Assembly: GCA_025084515.1 (NCBI GenBank) | Contig: JAJAGP010000044.1 | Span: 722,409 to 786,408 of the forward strand | DNA: 64,000 nt | From: Ancistrus triradiatus | Lineage: Eukaryota; Chordata; Actinopteri; Siluriformes; Loricariidae | Direction of reading: 5' to 3' | In this document: piece by piece, positions 48,201 to 57,427 of the stretch | Layout: each line of letters starts with the position of its first letter | Position numbering within the stretch: position 1 is the stretch's first letter | Translations under genes and position numbers: made by a program | The notes under the pieces: generated by a model | What the model was told of the DNA's origin: nothing | The model's database searches: none | Seen by the model: the letters and a program-made list of their open reading frames with translations, nothing else

Positions 48201-51200
48201 AGCTCAGAAAAAGAGTTGTTGATGCTCATCAGGCTGGAAAAGGTTACAAAACCATCTCTAAAGAGTTTGGAGTCCTCCAATCCACAGTCAGACAGATTGT
48301 GTATAAATGGAGGAATTTCAAGACCATTGTTACCCTCCCCAGGAGTGGTCGACCGACAAAAACCACTCCAAGGGCAACGTGTGTAATAGTTGGTGAGGTC
48401 ACAAAGGAAACCAGGGTAACTTCTAAGCAACTGAAGGCCTCTCTCACATTGGCTAATGTTAATGTTCATGAGTCCACCATCAGAAGAACACTGAACAACA
48501 ATGGTGTGCATGGCAGGGTTCCCAAGGAGAAAGCCATTACTCTCCAGAAAGAACATTTGCTGCTCGTCTGCATGTTGGTTTAAAAGAAAAGCGTTATGTT
48601 TGGAGAAAGGAAAAACCCTGCATTCCAGCATAAGAACCTTATCCCATCTGCGAACATGGTGGTGGTAGTATCATGGTTTGTTTTTTGCTGCATCTGGGCC
48701 AGGACGGCTTGCCATCATGATGGAACATGAAATTCTGAATTATATTAGAGAATTATAAAGGAAAATATCAGGACATCTGTCCGTGAACTGAATCTCAAGA
48801 GAAGGTGGGTCATGCAGCAAGACAACGACCCTAAGCACACAAGCCGTTCTACCAAAGAATGGTTATAGAAGAATAAAGTTCATGTTTTGGAATGGCCAAG
48901 TCAAAGTCCTGACCTTAATCCAATGGACATGTTGTGGAAGGACCTGAACGAGCAGTTAATGTGAGGAAACCCACCAACACCCCAGAGCTGAAGCTGTTCT
49001 GTACGGATGAATGGGCTAAAATTCCTCCAAGCAGGTGTGCAGGACTGATCAGAACTGGCTTACATACATAGTTTTTCAAATGGCATGCATGTATTCATAA
49101 GATGTGTTTTGATGCTTACAAGGTGAATGGAAAATAAAGGTTTTAGCTGCAGTTCTTACAATTTTGGGGAAAATGATTGTCAACATTTTGTACTTTAACC
49201 TTATTTTTTTCCTTTATAAAGGTGGAGATCATACATTTACTGCACTAGCAACTAGTGACAAAAGAGCAGACATTTCCAAGTTTAGAGATTCATGTACAAA
49301 GAGTTTGCTAGTTTAGTAACAATATTTATTTTGTAGCCTATGTGACGTTATAAGCATAGATGTACTGTTAATTGACTATTTATATTAGGTCTTTCTAATA
49401 ATTTATATTGAATCAGTGTATTTAGGGGGGCAATGTTAAAAATAATTCTCTACCACTTAATTCACATGTTCACTTCTCATTGTGCAGGCAGATTTCAGAG
49501 CAAAACACCATTACAGAGGAAAAAGACAGGAAAGGAACAGAAAAACCTTTAAAATATTTTGTGTGGTGTCATCTCCGGGGTAACTGCCCATTCCTAAAGT
49601 GTTACATACCAAAGCATGGCACAAATAGGAAGTGGCTGACATTCAGTTAAGGAAGTCACTCCCTGTTCTCCACAATGTTCTCCACAAAGTGACTGTCATT
49701 TACTGCTTACAGTTACAGTTGCTGGTAACTAGTTAAAGGAGGAATTCAGGCATGGAAATAGAGGAGCATTTACAAAGCAAGGCTCATAAAGAGAGCCCAG
49801 AAGCACATTTTCTCTGAGCTAGTAGAGCAGATATCTGTAGTTTTTTGGGTGACAAACAAATGTCAGCTCCCAGGGGGCAGGTCAGAAAAAAGGCAGATTT
49901 TGTAATTGACATAATTATGATAATTGGCAGTTGTGGGCTTAGTTACTGAGGAGATTTACATTTACAGCATTTAGCATTTACAGCCACTTACAATTGATAC
50001 AGTCTTACAATCCAAGCAATTGTGGGTTAAGGGTCTTGCTCAAGGACCCAACAGTGGCAGCTTGGCAGAGTTGGGATTTGAACCCTCGACCTTCTGGTTC
50101 AGAGTCCAGTACCTTCACCACTAGGCTACCACAGTCCACAGATAGACATGAAGTTGTCATAGTCTTGAAATTATGAGCTCTTACCATGGTAGTTTCCTTA
50201 AGATAGTATTCTTGCTTAGCAAATATGACATTTGCCTACAAGAATATGCCAAGAATTGCATAAAAAAACTAAAACAGAAGAAGAGAGAAAATAGAGTAAG
50301 ACGGTACTTGTACCTCTGCTTTCAAAAACAACACTGAAGAGTAATTGAGTACTCATTTACAAGGCTATAGTTGTTGAAATGAAGAAGGCAGGGATGTCCT
50401 CAATTCAAATGCATACAGCCAAAGATTTGACATAAACTAGTGATGAGAGACTCATCACTGTCAGTGGATGTGAATCATTGACTGGCAAACACTCCATGAA
50501 AGAAAGGAAATCGTGAAACAGGCTCTGCAAAGGCTAACATTTACTTCAAGCACATATGGTGCTTTGCACAAATTCTAAATCTACTTTAACTGATGTCAGT
50601 GAAATTGTTCTGGCAAGTGCATCACTTTTCTCCTCGCTAAATGATATTGTAGTAGTTGTAGTCCTATTGTGCTTTAAGTTATGTGAGGAAGTCAGTGAGG
50701 ATGGGCAGCACAGATGGCATGCTGTGTGTCAGAGAAACACACTGGTGGGCCAAGAAGCAGACCTTGGCTTAAGTGTTTGGATGTTTTGGAAAACCAGACA
50801 ATGCACTTTACACCAATGTAAAGTGAAGACAGTGTCAAGACGAGATTTCCTTGAAGTGATTCTAAAGATGAATCTATACTTACTGCTCAGGCTTTTCTCA
50901 GACTTTTTAAGCAGACCTTTCCTCTGTCTTCCAAGTACTTGCAAACAAGTAAGACATATTATCAGCTCAGTGTCTGGCGATGAGACCTGAGAATAACTTG
51001 AGGAAATATGACAGGAGCTACGCAATATCTGTGACAGAGAATGGGTGAATAAAGCACCCTCATGTCATTTGTTTATTGAGGTAAGTACTTAAAAGAATTT
51101 ACATCAAGGAGACTGACAATAGTTACAGACATGTTGTCTTGAGATGCTCTTTTCTTGCAAAATACTTGATGTCTGGGAGCAAGAGTATGTTCTAGTCCGA

Positions 51201-54189
51201 ATAACTGTTTGGCTGTGCCACATTTCACAGAGAAACGGAAGTCTTTATCCCTAACTATTTAACTGAGCAAAGCAGCTTTCTTTGTGAGTGATCGACAGTT
51301 AGTAATTTTCACATTATTAACAGTCTGACTTAGCTAGGAGAAAGGAAAGTTTAATTTTGGTAGCTCTCGCAGGTGGTGTGCATTTCTCCCAGAGCTTATG
51401 CTGCACCGATGTTGATTAGTGTGCTCATCAGACTAGATGGGAGTGATAAGTCCACACTCATGACTTACCCAAGTTGACGTGCACAGCTTGTGTCAAGAGC
51501 CTCAATGGATATTGTTGAGGATTTATTGGACACATGTGCCTTTGTGGCTGCGGAGGCCACACATTTTTGTACCCATATAATTATTCACATCTTATACGTT
51601 TGCATTTCTAATTGTGGTGATGTCACTCGTTCAGACTAAGTCTCTTTAAGATATGATTTTGCAGTAGACCCTAGAACTAATATTCGTATGGCAAATTAGT
51701 GTGAACGGGTTTTTATATAGCTAATACATATAATATATAGTTTTCTTAAGAATGGGTTTAAAACAAAGTGATAACTCTGTTTTGATATGACGTTACAAGA
51801 CTAGCCTGTCGTTTATCAGAGCAGGAGCACACGACTTCTACGGAAGTATAAACAAGTGCCCAAATTTGGTTTGGGTGTCCGGGGTGGCCACGTGGCCTAG
51901 TGAGCTGCCTATGCAGATGCAACCAGTTTGTTTATGGAAATAAGTCTGAAAAGTGGCTGCCTAAAGTAACAAAAATGTTCTTTGGCCTTGAAAGTGTTCA
52001 CCAGTTTTGGCAACTGGTGGGTATGTTGTGTGTGTGTAAATTTTTTTTATACAGAGACTTGTTGTAAACTCCAGTAACTTGGGTTATTTCACATGTTCAT
52101 GTGTATAATTACTCAATTATTTGTAATTTTGATTAATAAGCAAATTTATATTCCAAGTGATCCTTTTATTCTGTAAGCAGTGCATATGAATGAATAACTG
52201 GGTATTTTTTGACGTTAAAAGGTGTTAGTTTTTAAAGCTTTTTACATGGTCACAGAGAGTAATCATGATCGGATTTAATATAATTTGATGTAAGAATTGA
52301 ATACAATTTATATGTAGAAATTAGAGATTTGATGCTGAAACTAAAACTGAGATAAGTTCACCTGCCAGGTCAGGAAATGACCCGAGGGGGGAGACAATGG
52401 AGGAATACGGGTGGGGCGCCTGGGCATCAAGTGTTTCTAAAAGTTGGGAAACAATGAGGTTTGTGACATAATGTCTGACCTTGACTGAGTTGTAATATAA
52501 GGGCCACGAGATTTGTGGCTCTTTGGCTTCTTCGCACCTCTGCTGTGGTGTGAGGATGTCCCTTATTGCTTGCAATAAACTTGTCTGCCTCTCCTCTGAA
52601 ACTTTGATTCTGCTTGAGTGTGATTTTTGATTAAGTGATCAGCATGCATTCTGTCAAAAAACCACGACAATATTAAAAGGCTTTTTATCTTTTCCCACGG
52701 TTGATAAAATTCTGAGGGGAGACATGCTAGAGTTGAGGTGTAACAGTTTGGATGCCGAATAGAGCAGAGTCATGTCGCAGTAAATGTCAGCAGACGAGAT
52801 GGAATTACCAGGAAAGGTGATAGTCAGTTTCAGAGCGACACAGTGTCTGAGAGGAGCTAATACTACCCATTAGAAACTTAGGAAGCACATCCTGGAATCA
52901 CCATTTATCATGTCCAGACAAATTAGACACCATTAGCCTGCCAACCACAATCCAGCTGAGTCCAACGTTTAGCAGATTAAAAGGCAGGTGAAACTGCTTT
53001 TGCAACACTAAACCTTAAAAGCCTACAACTTACAGAGAAAGTGGAGGCTTACAAGACTTTCTCACCAGCATCGAACGGATGTCTGAGGGCTTGTGTTAGG
53101 CCGGCAAGAAGTAATATAAGCAGAAGAAACACTGGAAAAGACAAATCCAATTGCTGCAAGATAACCCAAGTTGTTTGATAGACGTTATTCAGGTTGGTAG
53201 TTTAATCAGCATTTCTTTCTAGTTTCAAAGAAGCTGCAATATCGAAGACATCAAACAGTTGGAGGGCAGCGGCAGACAATCACACCAGCATTCAGTCAAT
53301 GACGGCTGTTAGTTTGTGTTGCATACTGCTTTGTAGCTGAGCTGTTGTTGCTCCTGGATATTTCCACTTCAAAACAACATCATTTACATTTGACTGAGGC
53401 AAGGGAACAAAGTAGCTTGTTGGAAAGGTGATATCATAAGATTTTTTTGTACTTTCAGTGTTTGTCTATGGTGATTGCATGACTATATGTTATGCACCTT
53501 CTAGCGATATTTGAAAATAAACCAGCCGAACATGATATTTAGGACAGTCTACATTATTTCGGCCATTTAGCATATAATGAATAGAAAGAAGGCAGTTTGT
53601 CTGGTTTGCTCCGTAAAGCCATTACATGCACTCCTAACCAAAAACAATTGCACTTCAGATTCATATAAGCAAACAAGCCTTTGATCGGATAACTACTATA
53701 TTGTTTAGTATGTTTCAGGTGGCAACAAATCTTTTAACCCTAACTGATACAGTGAGTAGCCTCAGTAGCCTCTTTGCTTAAACAACCTTAAAAGATGTAT
53801 CCTGTGGTCATGCAAAAGATGATACTGTATTGCAGAAGGGCCCTAAGACTGGCCTGCTTCAAACAAACAACTAGACAACAACTAGAAGATTGCTGAAATT
53901 ACTGGAATTGGGTTTGAACTGTCCAATGCATTTTTTGTATTTACTTTACATGGTTTAGATTTTCTCTCATTTATTTGCTAGACTTAGATTAAGCTAAACA
54001 AAATGCATTCCATAACCTTTATGTATACTTAACAAGGGTGTCATTAATTCTGGAGTTGACAATAAATAAATAGATCAATAAGCATGTAGCATGTTCATAC
54101 TGGCAGCCCCCTATAGTCTTACCAGCAGAGGAAAGTAGAAACAGGATGACGGACAGAACGTTGAAGGACTGACGGCTAGTGACACTCAT
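38920..54189 (-). CDS. shisal1: Shisa-like 1, complete coding region (three exons)
   Basis: Small single-pass membrane protein of the shisa-like group (KIAA1644 in human); its function is poorly known. Exons, read on the minus strand, are 54189-54123, 43476-43263 and 39253-38920: 615 nt, 204 residues plus TGA, close to the mammalian length. Residues 1-26 are a signal peptide (MSVTSRQSFNVLSVILFLLS...). Residues 27-93 are the ectodomain, with the cysteine pattern HFRVCEPY, FGFHCPRLSDNKT, CCHHNNT and KYCCNDTEF and several N-glycosylation sequons. Residues about 97-120 are the transmembrane helix (ALVGVWIYGFFVMVLLALDF), followed by LYYSAMNY and a basic, proline- and glutamine-rich cytosolic tail. 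The large introns (10.6 and 4.0 kb) are full of repeats. It converges on parvg as in mammals. Confidence 0.93.
39254..40125 (-). other. shisal1 intron 2, proximal part
   Basis: No repeat or coding signal recognised. Confidence 0.55.
40126..40454. repeat. 28-bp direct repeats flanking 273 bp
   Basis: A 28-bp sequence starting CAGTGACAAGTCTCCTCCTT and ending ATATAATG occurs identically at 40126-40153 and 40427-40454. The 273 bp between are more GC-rich than their surroundings (GGCGAGGGCGAGACGCGTGG). Mechanism unknown. Confidence 0.85.
40452..40533. repeat. 82-bp near-perfect palindrome
   Basis: Arms 40452-40492 and 40493-40533 are exact reverse complements except for one base (G at 40472 opposite T rather than C). 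There is no spacer; the centre is GAAGT|ACTTC. It overlaps the end of the second 28-bp direct repeat. Confidence 0.93.
40534..41058. other. shisal1 intron 2, unassigned
   Basis: Possibly an old DNA-transposon relic, since the style of the sequence around 40680-40990 is repeat-like, but no termini or motifs could be confirmed. Confidence 0.4.
41059..41267. mobile_element. Mariner-like MITE, 209 bp
   Basis: CAGGGTGTCTATAA at the left is exactly mirrored by TTATAGACACCCTG at the right. TA precedes the left end. No coding capacity, so it is a non-autonomous element. It lies in shisal1 intron 2. Confidence 0.75.
41557..41752 (-). mobile_element. tRNA-derived SINE, copy 2
   Basis: Reverse of the SINE at 18578: the minus strand has GGTAGCCTAGTGGTTAAAGT, GGTTCAAATCCCATCTCTGC and, at the tail, CTCTGGATAAGGGCGTCTGC then TAAATGCTGTAAATGTAAAT. 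Near full length, in shisal1 intron 2. Confidence 0.87.
41753..43262 (-). other. shisal1 intron 2, distal part
   Basis: 1.5 kb with no recognised repeat. Open frames near 41968-42361 lack family features. Confidence 0.5.
43263..43476 (-). CDS. shisal1: shisal1 exon 2 (cysteine-rich ectodomain)
   Basis: 214 nt after CCCTACAG, entering in phase 1 and ending CACAA|GTAAGT in phase 2. It encodes ALSAHFRVCEPYSDQKGRYH and continues through the paired CC motifs to LDGYAH. Nearly every cysteine and the FKYCC block match mammalian SHISAL1. Confidence 0.93.
43477..44949 (-). other. shisal1 intron 1, left part
   Basis: AT-rich intron. 44550-44900 may be a Tc1-type relic and contains a 16-bp inverted repeat (GTATTCTCCTGTCATC at 44801-44816 mirrored at 44840-44855). 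Otherwise nothing recognised. Confidence 0.45.
44950..46240 (-). mobile_element. L2-like LINE, reverse transcriptase fossil
   Basis: Reading the minus strand: LLWFADFGLIIILILLDLSA then DFGTVNQNVLLSCLQSDIG is the first palm motif region of an L2-type RT. FYFYAENSQIYLST corresponds to YADDTQLYLS. Then FSLDIDGITVTPS, SHINSVQSHLT, a HAFSTSCFDHCNLPFSDRL-like thumb and a C-terminal FNSQLKTLPP. The active-site YADD is YAEN, and many stops and frame changes show a long-dead element. Same strand as the host gene. Confidence 0.7.
46241..48029 (-). other. shisal1 intron 1, unassigned
   Basis: Contains a 16-base G run (46513-46528) and AT-rich DNA. A short open frame at 47676-47909 (MDKKRKCGAERETIRKR) faintly recalls hAT-type transposase amino ends but cannot be supported. 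Confidence 0.45.
46513..46528. repeat. Poly(G) run
   Basis: Sixteen consecutive G on the plus strand; the length may be uncertain in sequencing. Confidence 0.9.
48030..49052 (+). mobile_element. Tc1-like transposon, family 1, 3'-truncated
   Basis: Starts AGTGCTGCTTGAAAGTTTGT (family 1 end with one change) and stops inside the last part of the transposase (GTGCAGGACTGATCA). The left untranslated part has an internal deletion. It lies in shisal1 intron 1, opposite strand to the gene. Confidence 0.82.
48173..49050 (+). pseudogene. Tc1 transposase, broken (family 1)
   Basis: ATG at 48173 opens MARTKEISEELRKRVVDAHQ and stays in frame for 137 codons through the helix-turn-helix region (STVRQIVYKWRNF, SGRPTKTTPRATC) to VHGRVPKEKA. 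A deletion near 48575 then removes the WTDE block. After several breaks the sequence gives RRWVMQQDNDPKHTSRSTKE, a TAG in place of lysine (GGTTATAGAAG), and SPDLNPMDMLWKDL, where the third catalytic residue is aspartate, not glutamate. The C-terminus is missing. Confidence 0.82.
49053..49954 (-). other. shisal1 intron 1, unassigned
   Basis: No feature recognised. Confidence 0.5.
49955..50137 (-). mobile_element. tRNA-derived SINE, copy 3
   Basis: Minus strand: GGACTGTGGTAGCCTAGTGG head, GGTTCAAATCCCAACTCTGC B box, then the family body; the GCTCTGGATAAGGGCGTCT part of the tail is deleted. Same family as the SINEs at 18578 and 41557. Confidence 0.85.
50138..51508 (-). other. shisal1 intron 1, unassigned
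   Basis: Contains the longest unexplained open frame of the window (50556-50990 plus, 144 codons); it has no recognised domain and no clear promoter or splice context, so it is not called a gene. Confidence 0.45.
51513..52669 (+). mobile_element. Probable solo LTR, 1157 bp
   Basis: Starts TGTTGAGG and ends CCACGACA (imperfect inverted ends, TG...CA), flanked by ATAT at 51509-51512 and 52670-52673 as a likely 4-bp target duplication. Near the right end a TATA box (TATAA, 52496-52500) is followed 74 bp later by AATAAA (52574-52579), then a T/G-rich stretch, the usual LTR order of promoter, R region and U5. No internal retroviral sequence follows, so it would be a solo LTR left by recombination. 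It lies antisense in shisal1 intron 1. Confidence 0.5.
52674..53627 (-). other. shisal1 intron 1, unassigned
   Basis: Somewhat more GC-rich than its surroundings near 52760-53300; no feature recognised. Confidence 0.45.
53628..53935 (+). mobile_element. Tc1-like fragment, family 6
   Basis: CACTCCTAACCAAAAACAAT and the following 290 bp parallel the start of the element at 37162, including AAAAGATGTATCCTGTGGTC and TGCTGAAATTACTGGAATTG. Only the left end and the first codons of the transposase remain. It lies about 190 bp from shisal1 exon 1. Confidence 0.7.
54123..54189 (-). CDS. shisal1: shisal1 exon 1 (signal peptide)
   Basis: ATG at 54189-54187 has A at -3 (AAGATGA). It encodes 22 residues with a hydrophobic stretch NVLSVILFLLSSA and ends G|GTAAGA at 54123/54122, phase 1. 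The alignment of SRQSFNVL with the mammalian amino end supports this start. The 5' UTR upstream may begin at a pyrimidine-rich acceptor near 54210, not proven. Confidence 0.85.
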
Positions 54190-55142
54190 CTTCTTGTCCT
54201 CCCTCAGGGGAGGGTGGAGGGATGAGAATGGACAGCTTCAGCTGAGCTCAGATATCATGTCTTATGTCCAGCTGATTTGATCATGAATGCTGCAACCTGA
54301 CAGGCCACCTGTTAGAACAGAAGATCCAGTCGGTCAGGATGAATTAGATGCCCGGAAAGTTCTTCTGTCTTGGAGCATATCCAATCTTTACCATATGCTT
54401 GGTCTCTAATTGAATACATACATAATTGTGATCAGTATATGAATATGAATAAACAGCATAATTAAGACTGATACAGAATATTATGAAGTACAAAAATAGA
54501 TAACATTAAGTTAATTTATGTAAAATGTATGCAAGCGTTAGTAGGGTCACTGAGCTTTAAGTAAACCTGCAGTTATACTGTGTGAGAGGTTCTTTTTGTG
54601 GTGGATTAGACAAACACTTTTAGTGCCAAGCAGTGCTGTAATTCCAAGTGTCAACCTCAGTCCATGACTATTATGAGTGGTGGTTTCAGCAGTTGGCAGA
54701 GGTTGGTAAAAGTAGTAATTTCAAAAAACCTATCAGAAAGACAGAGACAGCTAAAAAAGAAGTTCATAGACAGCTAAGAACATTATAGGGAAAATCTATA
54801 ATGACACTATTGTAAAGTATTTAAGGCAACTACAGTTGCTATACATTCAGCAGACCTAAACTACATACTACTACTGAAATTCAACTGCTAGTCTTAAGTC
54901 TAGTCCATTTGTAAAACAAATTTTGTACATACATGAGATTTTAAAACAAACACATATTCCATGAACACTATCAAAGAAGATAGGCATTTGTATGAGTGAA
55001 ACCCTTATAAATATATATATTTTTTAATGTGATAGACAAAATGGTCAAGCAGTTGACAGCAGAAAGCGTTGTGTGACATCATTAACGGTGACAATTTTCA
55101 GAGGTATTTTTTATTGTCTCAATGAACTTCATTTCAATAATG
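54190..55142 (-). other. shisal1: shisal1 5' UTR and upstream region
   Basis: Upstream of the shisal1 ATG. A pyrimidine-rich minus-strand tract at about 54205-54235 could be a 5' UTR splice acceptor. No TATA box or CpG-rich promoter can be assigned, so the true promoter may lie further right. Confidence 0.4.
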
Positions 55143-55550
55143 TGTACAGTGGTGCTTGAAAGTTTGTGAACCCTTTAGAATGTTCTATAGTTCTGCATAA
55201 ATATGACCTAAAACATCATCAGATTTTTACACAAGTCCTAAAAGTAGATAAAGAGAACCCAGTTAAACAAATGAGACAAAAATATTATACTTGGTTATTT
55301 ATTTTATAGTTATAAAATATATAGTTACAGGAAACGTTTAGTTGCAGTTATTGCTGCACTGCCACTCACTAATATGTAATACTGGATCATTTTCCTCAAT
55401 AAATAAATGACCAAGTATAATATTTTTGTCTCATTTGTTTAACTGGGTTCTCTTTATCTACTTTTAGGACTTCTGATGATGTTTTAGGTCATATTTATGC
55501 AGAAATATAAAAAATTCTAAAAGGTTCACAAACTTTCAAGCACCACTGTA
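55143..55550. mobile_element. MITE-like deletion derivative of Tc1 family 1
   Basis: Both family 1 termini are intact (TA-CAGTGGTGCTTGAAAGTTTG and CTTTCAAGCACCACTG-TA) with about 150 bp of each end. The transposase is gone except for a remnant (ACAGGAAACGTTTAGTTGCA, GTTATTGCTGCA) from its last codons. Total about 406 bp. Confidence 0.9.
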
Positions 55551-55657
55551 TATCATAGCAAATTAAAAAGCCTGGTGCCCTTTGGCTGGCTCGGGTGTCA
55601 CTTGCAGACACAAGTGGCATCATCAATGCAGAAACATAAATTTAAAAAGAAAAATTA

Positions 55658-55990
55658 CACAGTGGGGGCCAAAACTATGAGACCATTAGAAAAAATGCTA
55701 AAATTATATCCAGTTTTTTTCATTACAAATCATATAATCAGCATTAGACTTTCAGTGAAAAGCTGAATCTATGAAAAAAAAAAAATTACAAATGTTCTTT
55801 CATGTTTGGTATGTTCCTCCTTTTTCTGTAATGACAACATGGAATCTAGCTGGCATGGACTCCACAAGTTTATAATCACTCTTTGATTCTTTGATTTGAT
55901 TTGTGTTTTTGGGTCATTATCCTGCTGCAGTATGATCCACCACAAGGTCTCAATTGTGGCCTCTACTGTATATACTGTGCATCCTTCTAC
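55658..55990 (-). mobile_element. Tc1-like relic, family 10
   Basis: Left end CAGTGGGGGCCAAAACTATG after A. The minus strand reads WWIILQQDNDPKTQIKSKNQ, the second aspartate block of a Tc1 transposase, with little else. Right terminus not found. Confidence 0.6.
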
Positions 55991-56164
55991 AGTTGGAATA
56001 AATACAATTTTTGCGCAATATAGCAAATGCTGTGAAAAACGTTTTAGAGTGCACATGTGCTGTTTGTTGTGGAATGAACAATGGGAGGTGTGCTTGTTAA
56101 GCAGGATTGTAACCTGGATAAAAAGCTGTGCAAATGTCAGTATTCTGGAATTTTAGGGCTCCTC

Positions 56165-56415
56165 TCTTGGACTAACATGCTAGCTCACCTGCACAGTGAC
56201 CCAGGTTCAAGTCCCAGCTGTGCCTTCTGGCTGGGTCAGATGTTATATACAGGCTCTAAAGTAAGGGAGGTCAGTTTGAGGAATTATCCCCTGGTGCTGC
56301 AACAGTGACCACTGCCAGCTCTGTTATGTACTGGCGTCACATCCAGGACATGGTTATGTTTGCACCCTGGGATAGGAGCTGGACTCCCAGCACAAGTGAG
56401 GATAAAATATGAATA
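56165..56415 (+). repeat. tRNA-like fish repeat, rearranged relic
   Basis: GGTTCAAGTCCCAGCTGTGC is a B-box-like segment and TATGTACTGGCGTCACATCC is from the body of the repeat. Order and spacing are disturbed; weak call. Confidence 0.35.
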
Positions 56416-56439
56416 TATAAATCTGCAGCAACTACTATC

Positions 56440-56590
56440 TTATCACGTCAATATGGACCATCTGGGCTGTTTCCAACACCTTATTAAACCTGTACCACAA
56501 ATAATTAAGGCAGTTCTGAATTAAGGAAAAAGGGGGTCCAACCTAGTACTAGCAAGGTGTACCTTATAAAATGGCCAGTGAGTGTATATA
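56440..56590 (+). mobile_element. Family 5 terminus fragment
   Basis: Ends AAGGTGTACCTTATAAAATG then GCCAGTGAGTGTA, the family 5 right end. About 150 bp of adjoining element sequence; the remainder is lost. Confidence 0.6.
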
Positions 56591-56859
56591 TTACAGATGC
56601 ACAGATTGATCGGCCGGTGACCAGACTCAGCCGATTAACTCATAAGTAATAGTGTGCCGGAATTCTTGTTCACTGCATGATGGTGACAGCGGCATAAACA
56701 CAGCCACAGAAACTGCTTTTACTAACTTTAATTCAAAATTTGGTTCATGTGTGTGTACAGAGTTTGAAACATGGCTCAGCCACTCGCCAGTTTGTTTATG
56801 AGACCACTGCTGACTGAGAGGCCGTTTAGCCCATTATTCAAACTAACCTCTCACACATA

Positions 56860-57295
56860 CCGTATTTTTCGGACCATAAGGCGCACTTAAAATCCTTTAA
56901 CTTTCTCAAAAATCGACAGTGCGCCTTAAAAATGCGGTGCGTCTAATGTATGAATTAATTCTGGTTGTGCTTTCTGTACCATTGATTCGTTAATGTTGAA
57001 TTTATGAGCGCCGTGTACCATCTACAATCGGTTCTGACCTAGAACCGATTGTAGATGGTACACGGCGCTCATAAATTCAACATTAACAAATCAATGGTAC
57101 AGAAGTGGAGGAAGCAAGAAGACGCCCTGCGCCAGGTAAAGATCAAACTGAGCTTCTGACGGAACTTAAGAATTTTGTTTCATTTCATGCGTCTTATAAT
57201 CCGGTGCGCTTTATGTATGAAAATAGATCCGTTAGCAGCCGATCACTGATATTGCGTCTTATAATCCGGTGCGCTTTATGGTCCGGAAAATACGG
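56860..57295. mobile_element. MITE with internal hairpin, 436 bp
   Basis: The left end CCGTATTTTTCGGACCATAA is mirrored at the right by TTATGGTCCGGAAAATACGG, with TA on each side. GCGTCTTATAATCCGGTGCG-type sequence recurs inside near the right end (57188-57205 and 57254-57270). No transposase. This TIR type is common in fish genomes, and the TA target suits a Tc1/mariner/pogo-related element. Confidence 0.85.
56972..57104. repeat. 133-bp hairpin, 64-bp arms
   Basis: Arms 56972-57035 and 57041-57104 are reverse complements with a single mismatch (C at 56988), separated by GACCT. It lies inside the MITE at 56860-57295. Confidence 0.95.
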
Positions 57296-57427
57296 TACTT
57301 TCAAACTTCTCACACACACACTGTCATACTCTCTCACACTCACTATCAAACCTCTCACACACTGTCATACTCTCTCTCCCAATCCTCTCTATATATACAT
57401 ACATATACATATATACATATATATACA

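Noticed and set aside
50556..50990. 144-codon open frame on the plus strand in shisal1 intron 1
   Set aside because: It has no recognised domain, no convincing splice or promoter context, and a competing open frame on the opposite strand. A frame of this length is not surprising in 64 kb.
56942..57110. The hairpin arms as attachment or recombination sites of a mobile island
   Set aside because: They lie inside a MITE with its own termini and TA duplication, which explains their location without a site-specific system.
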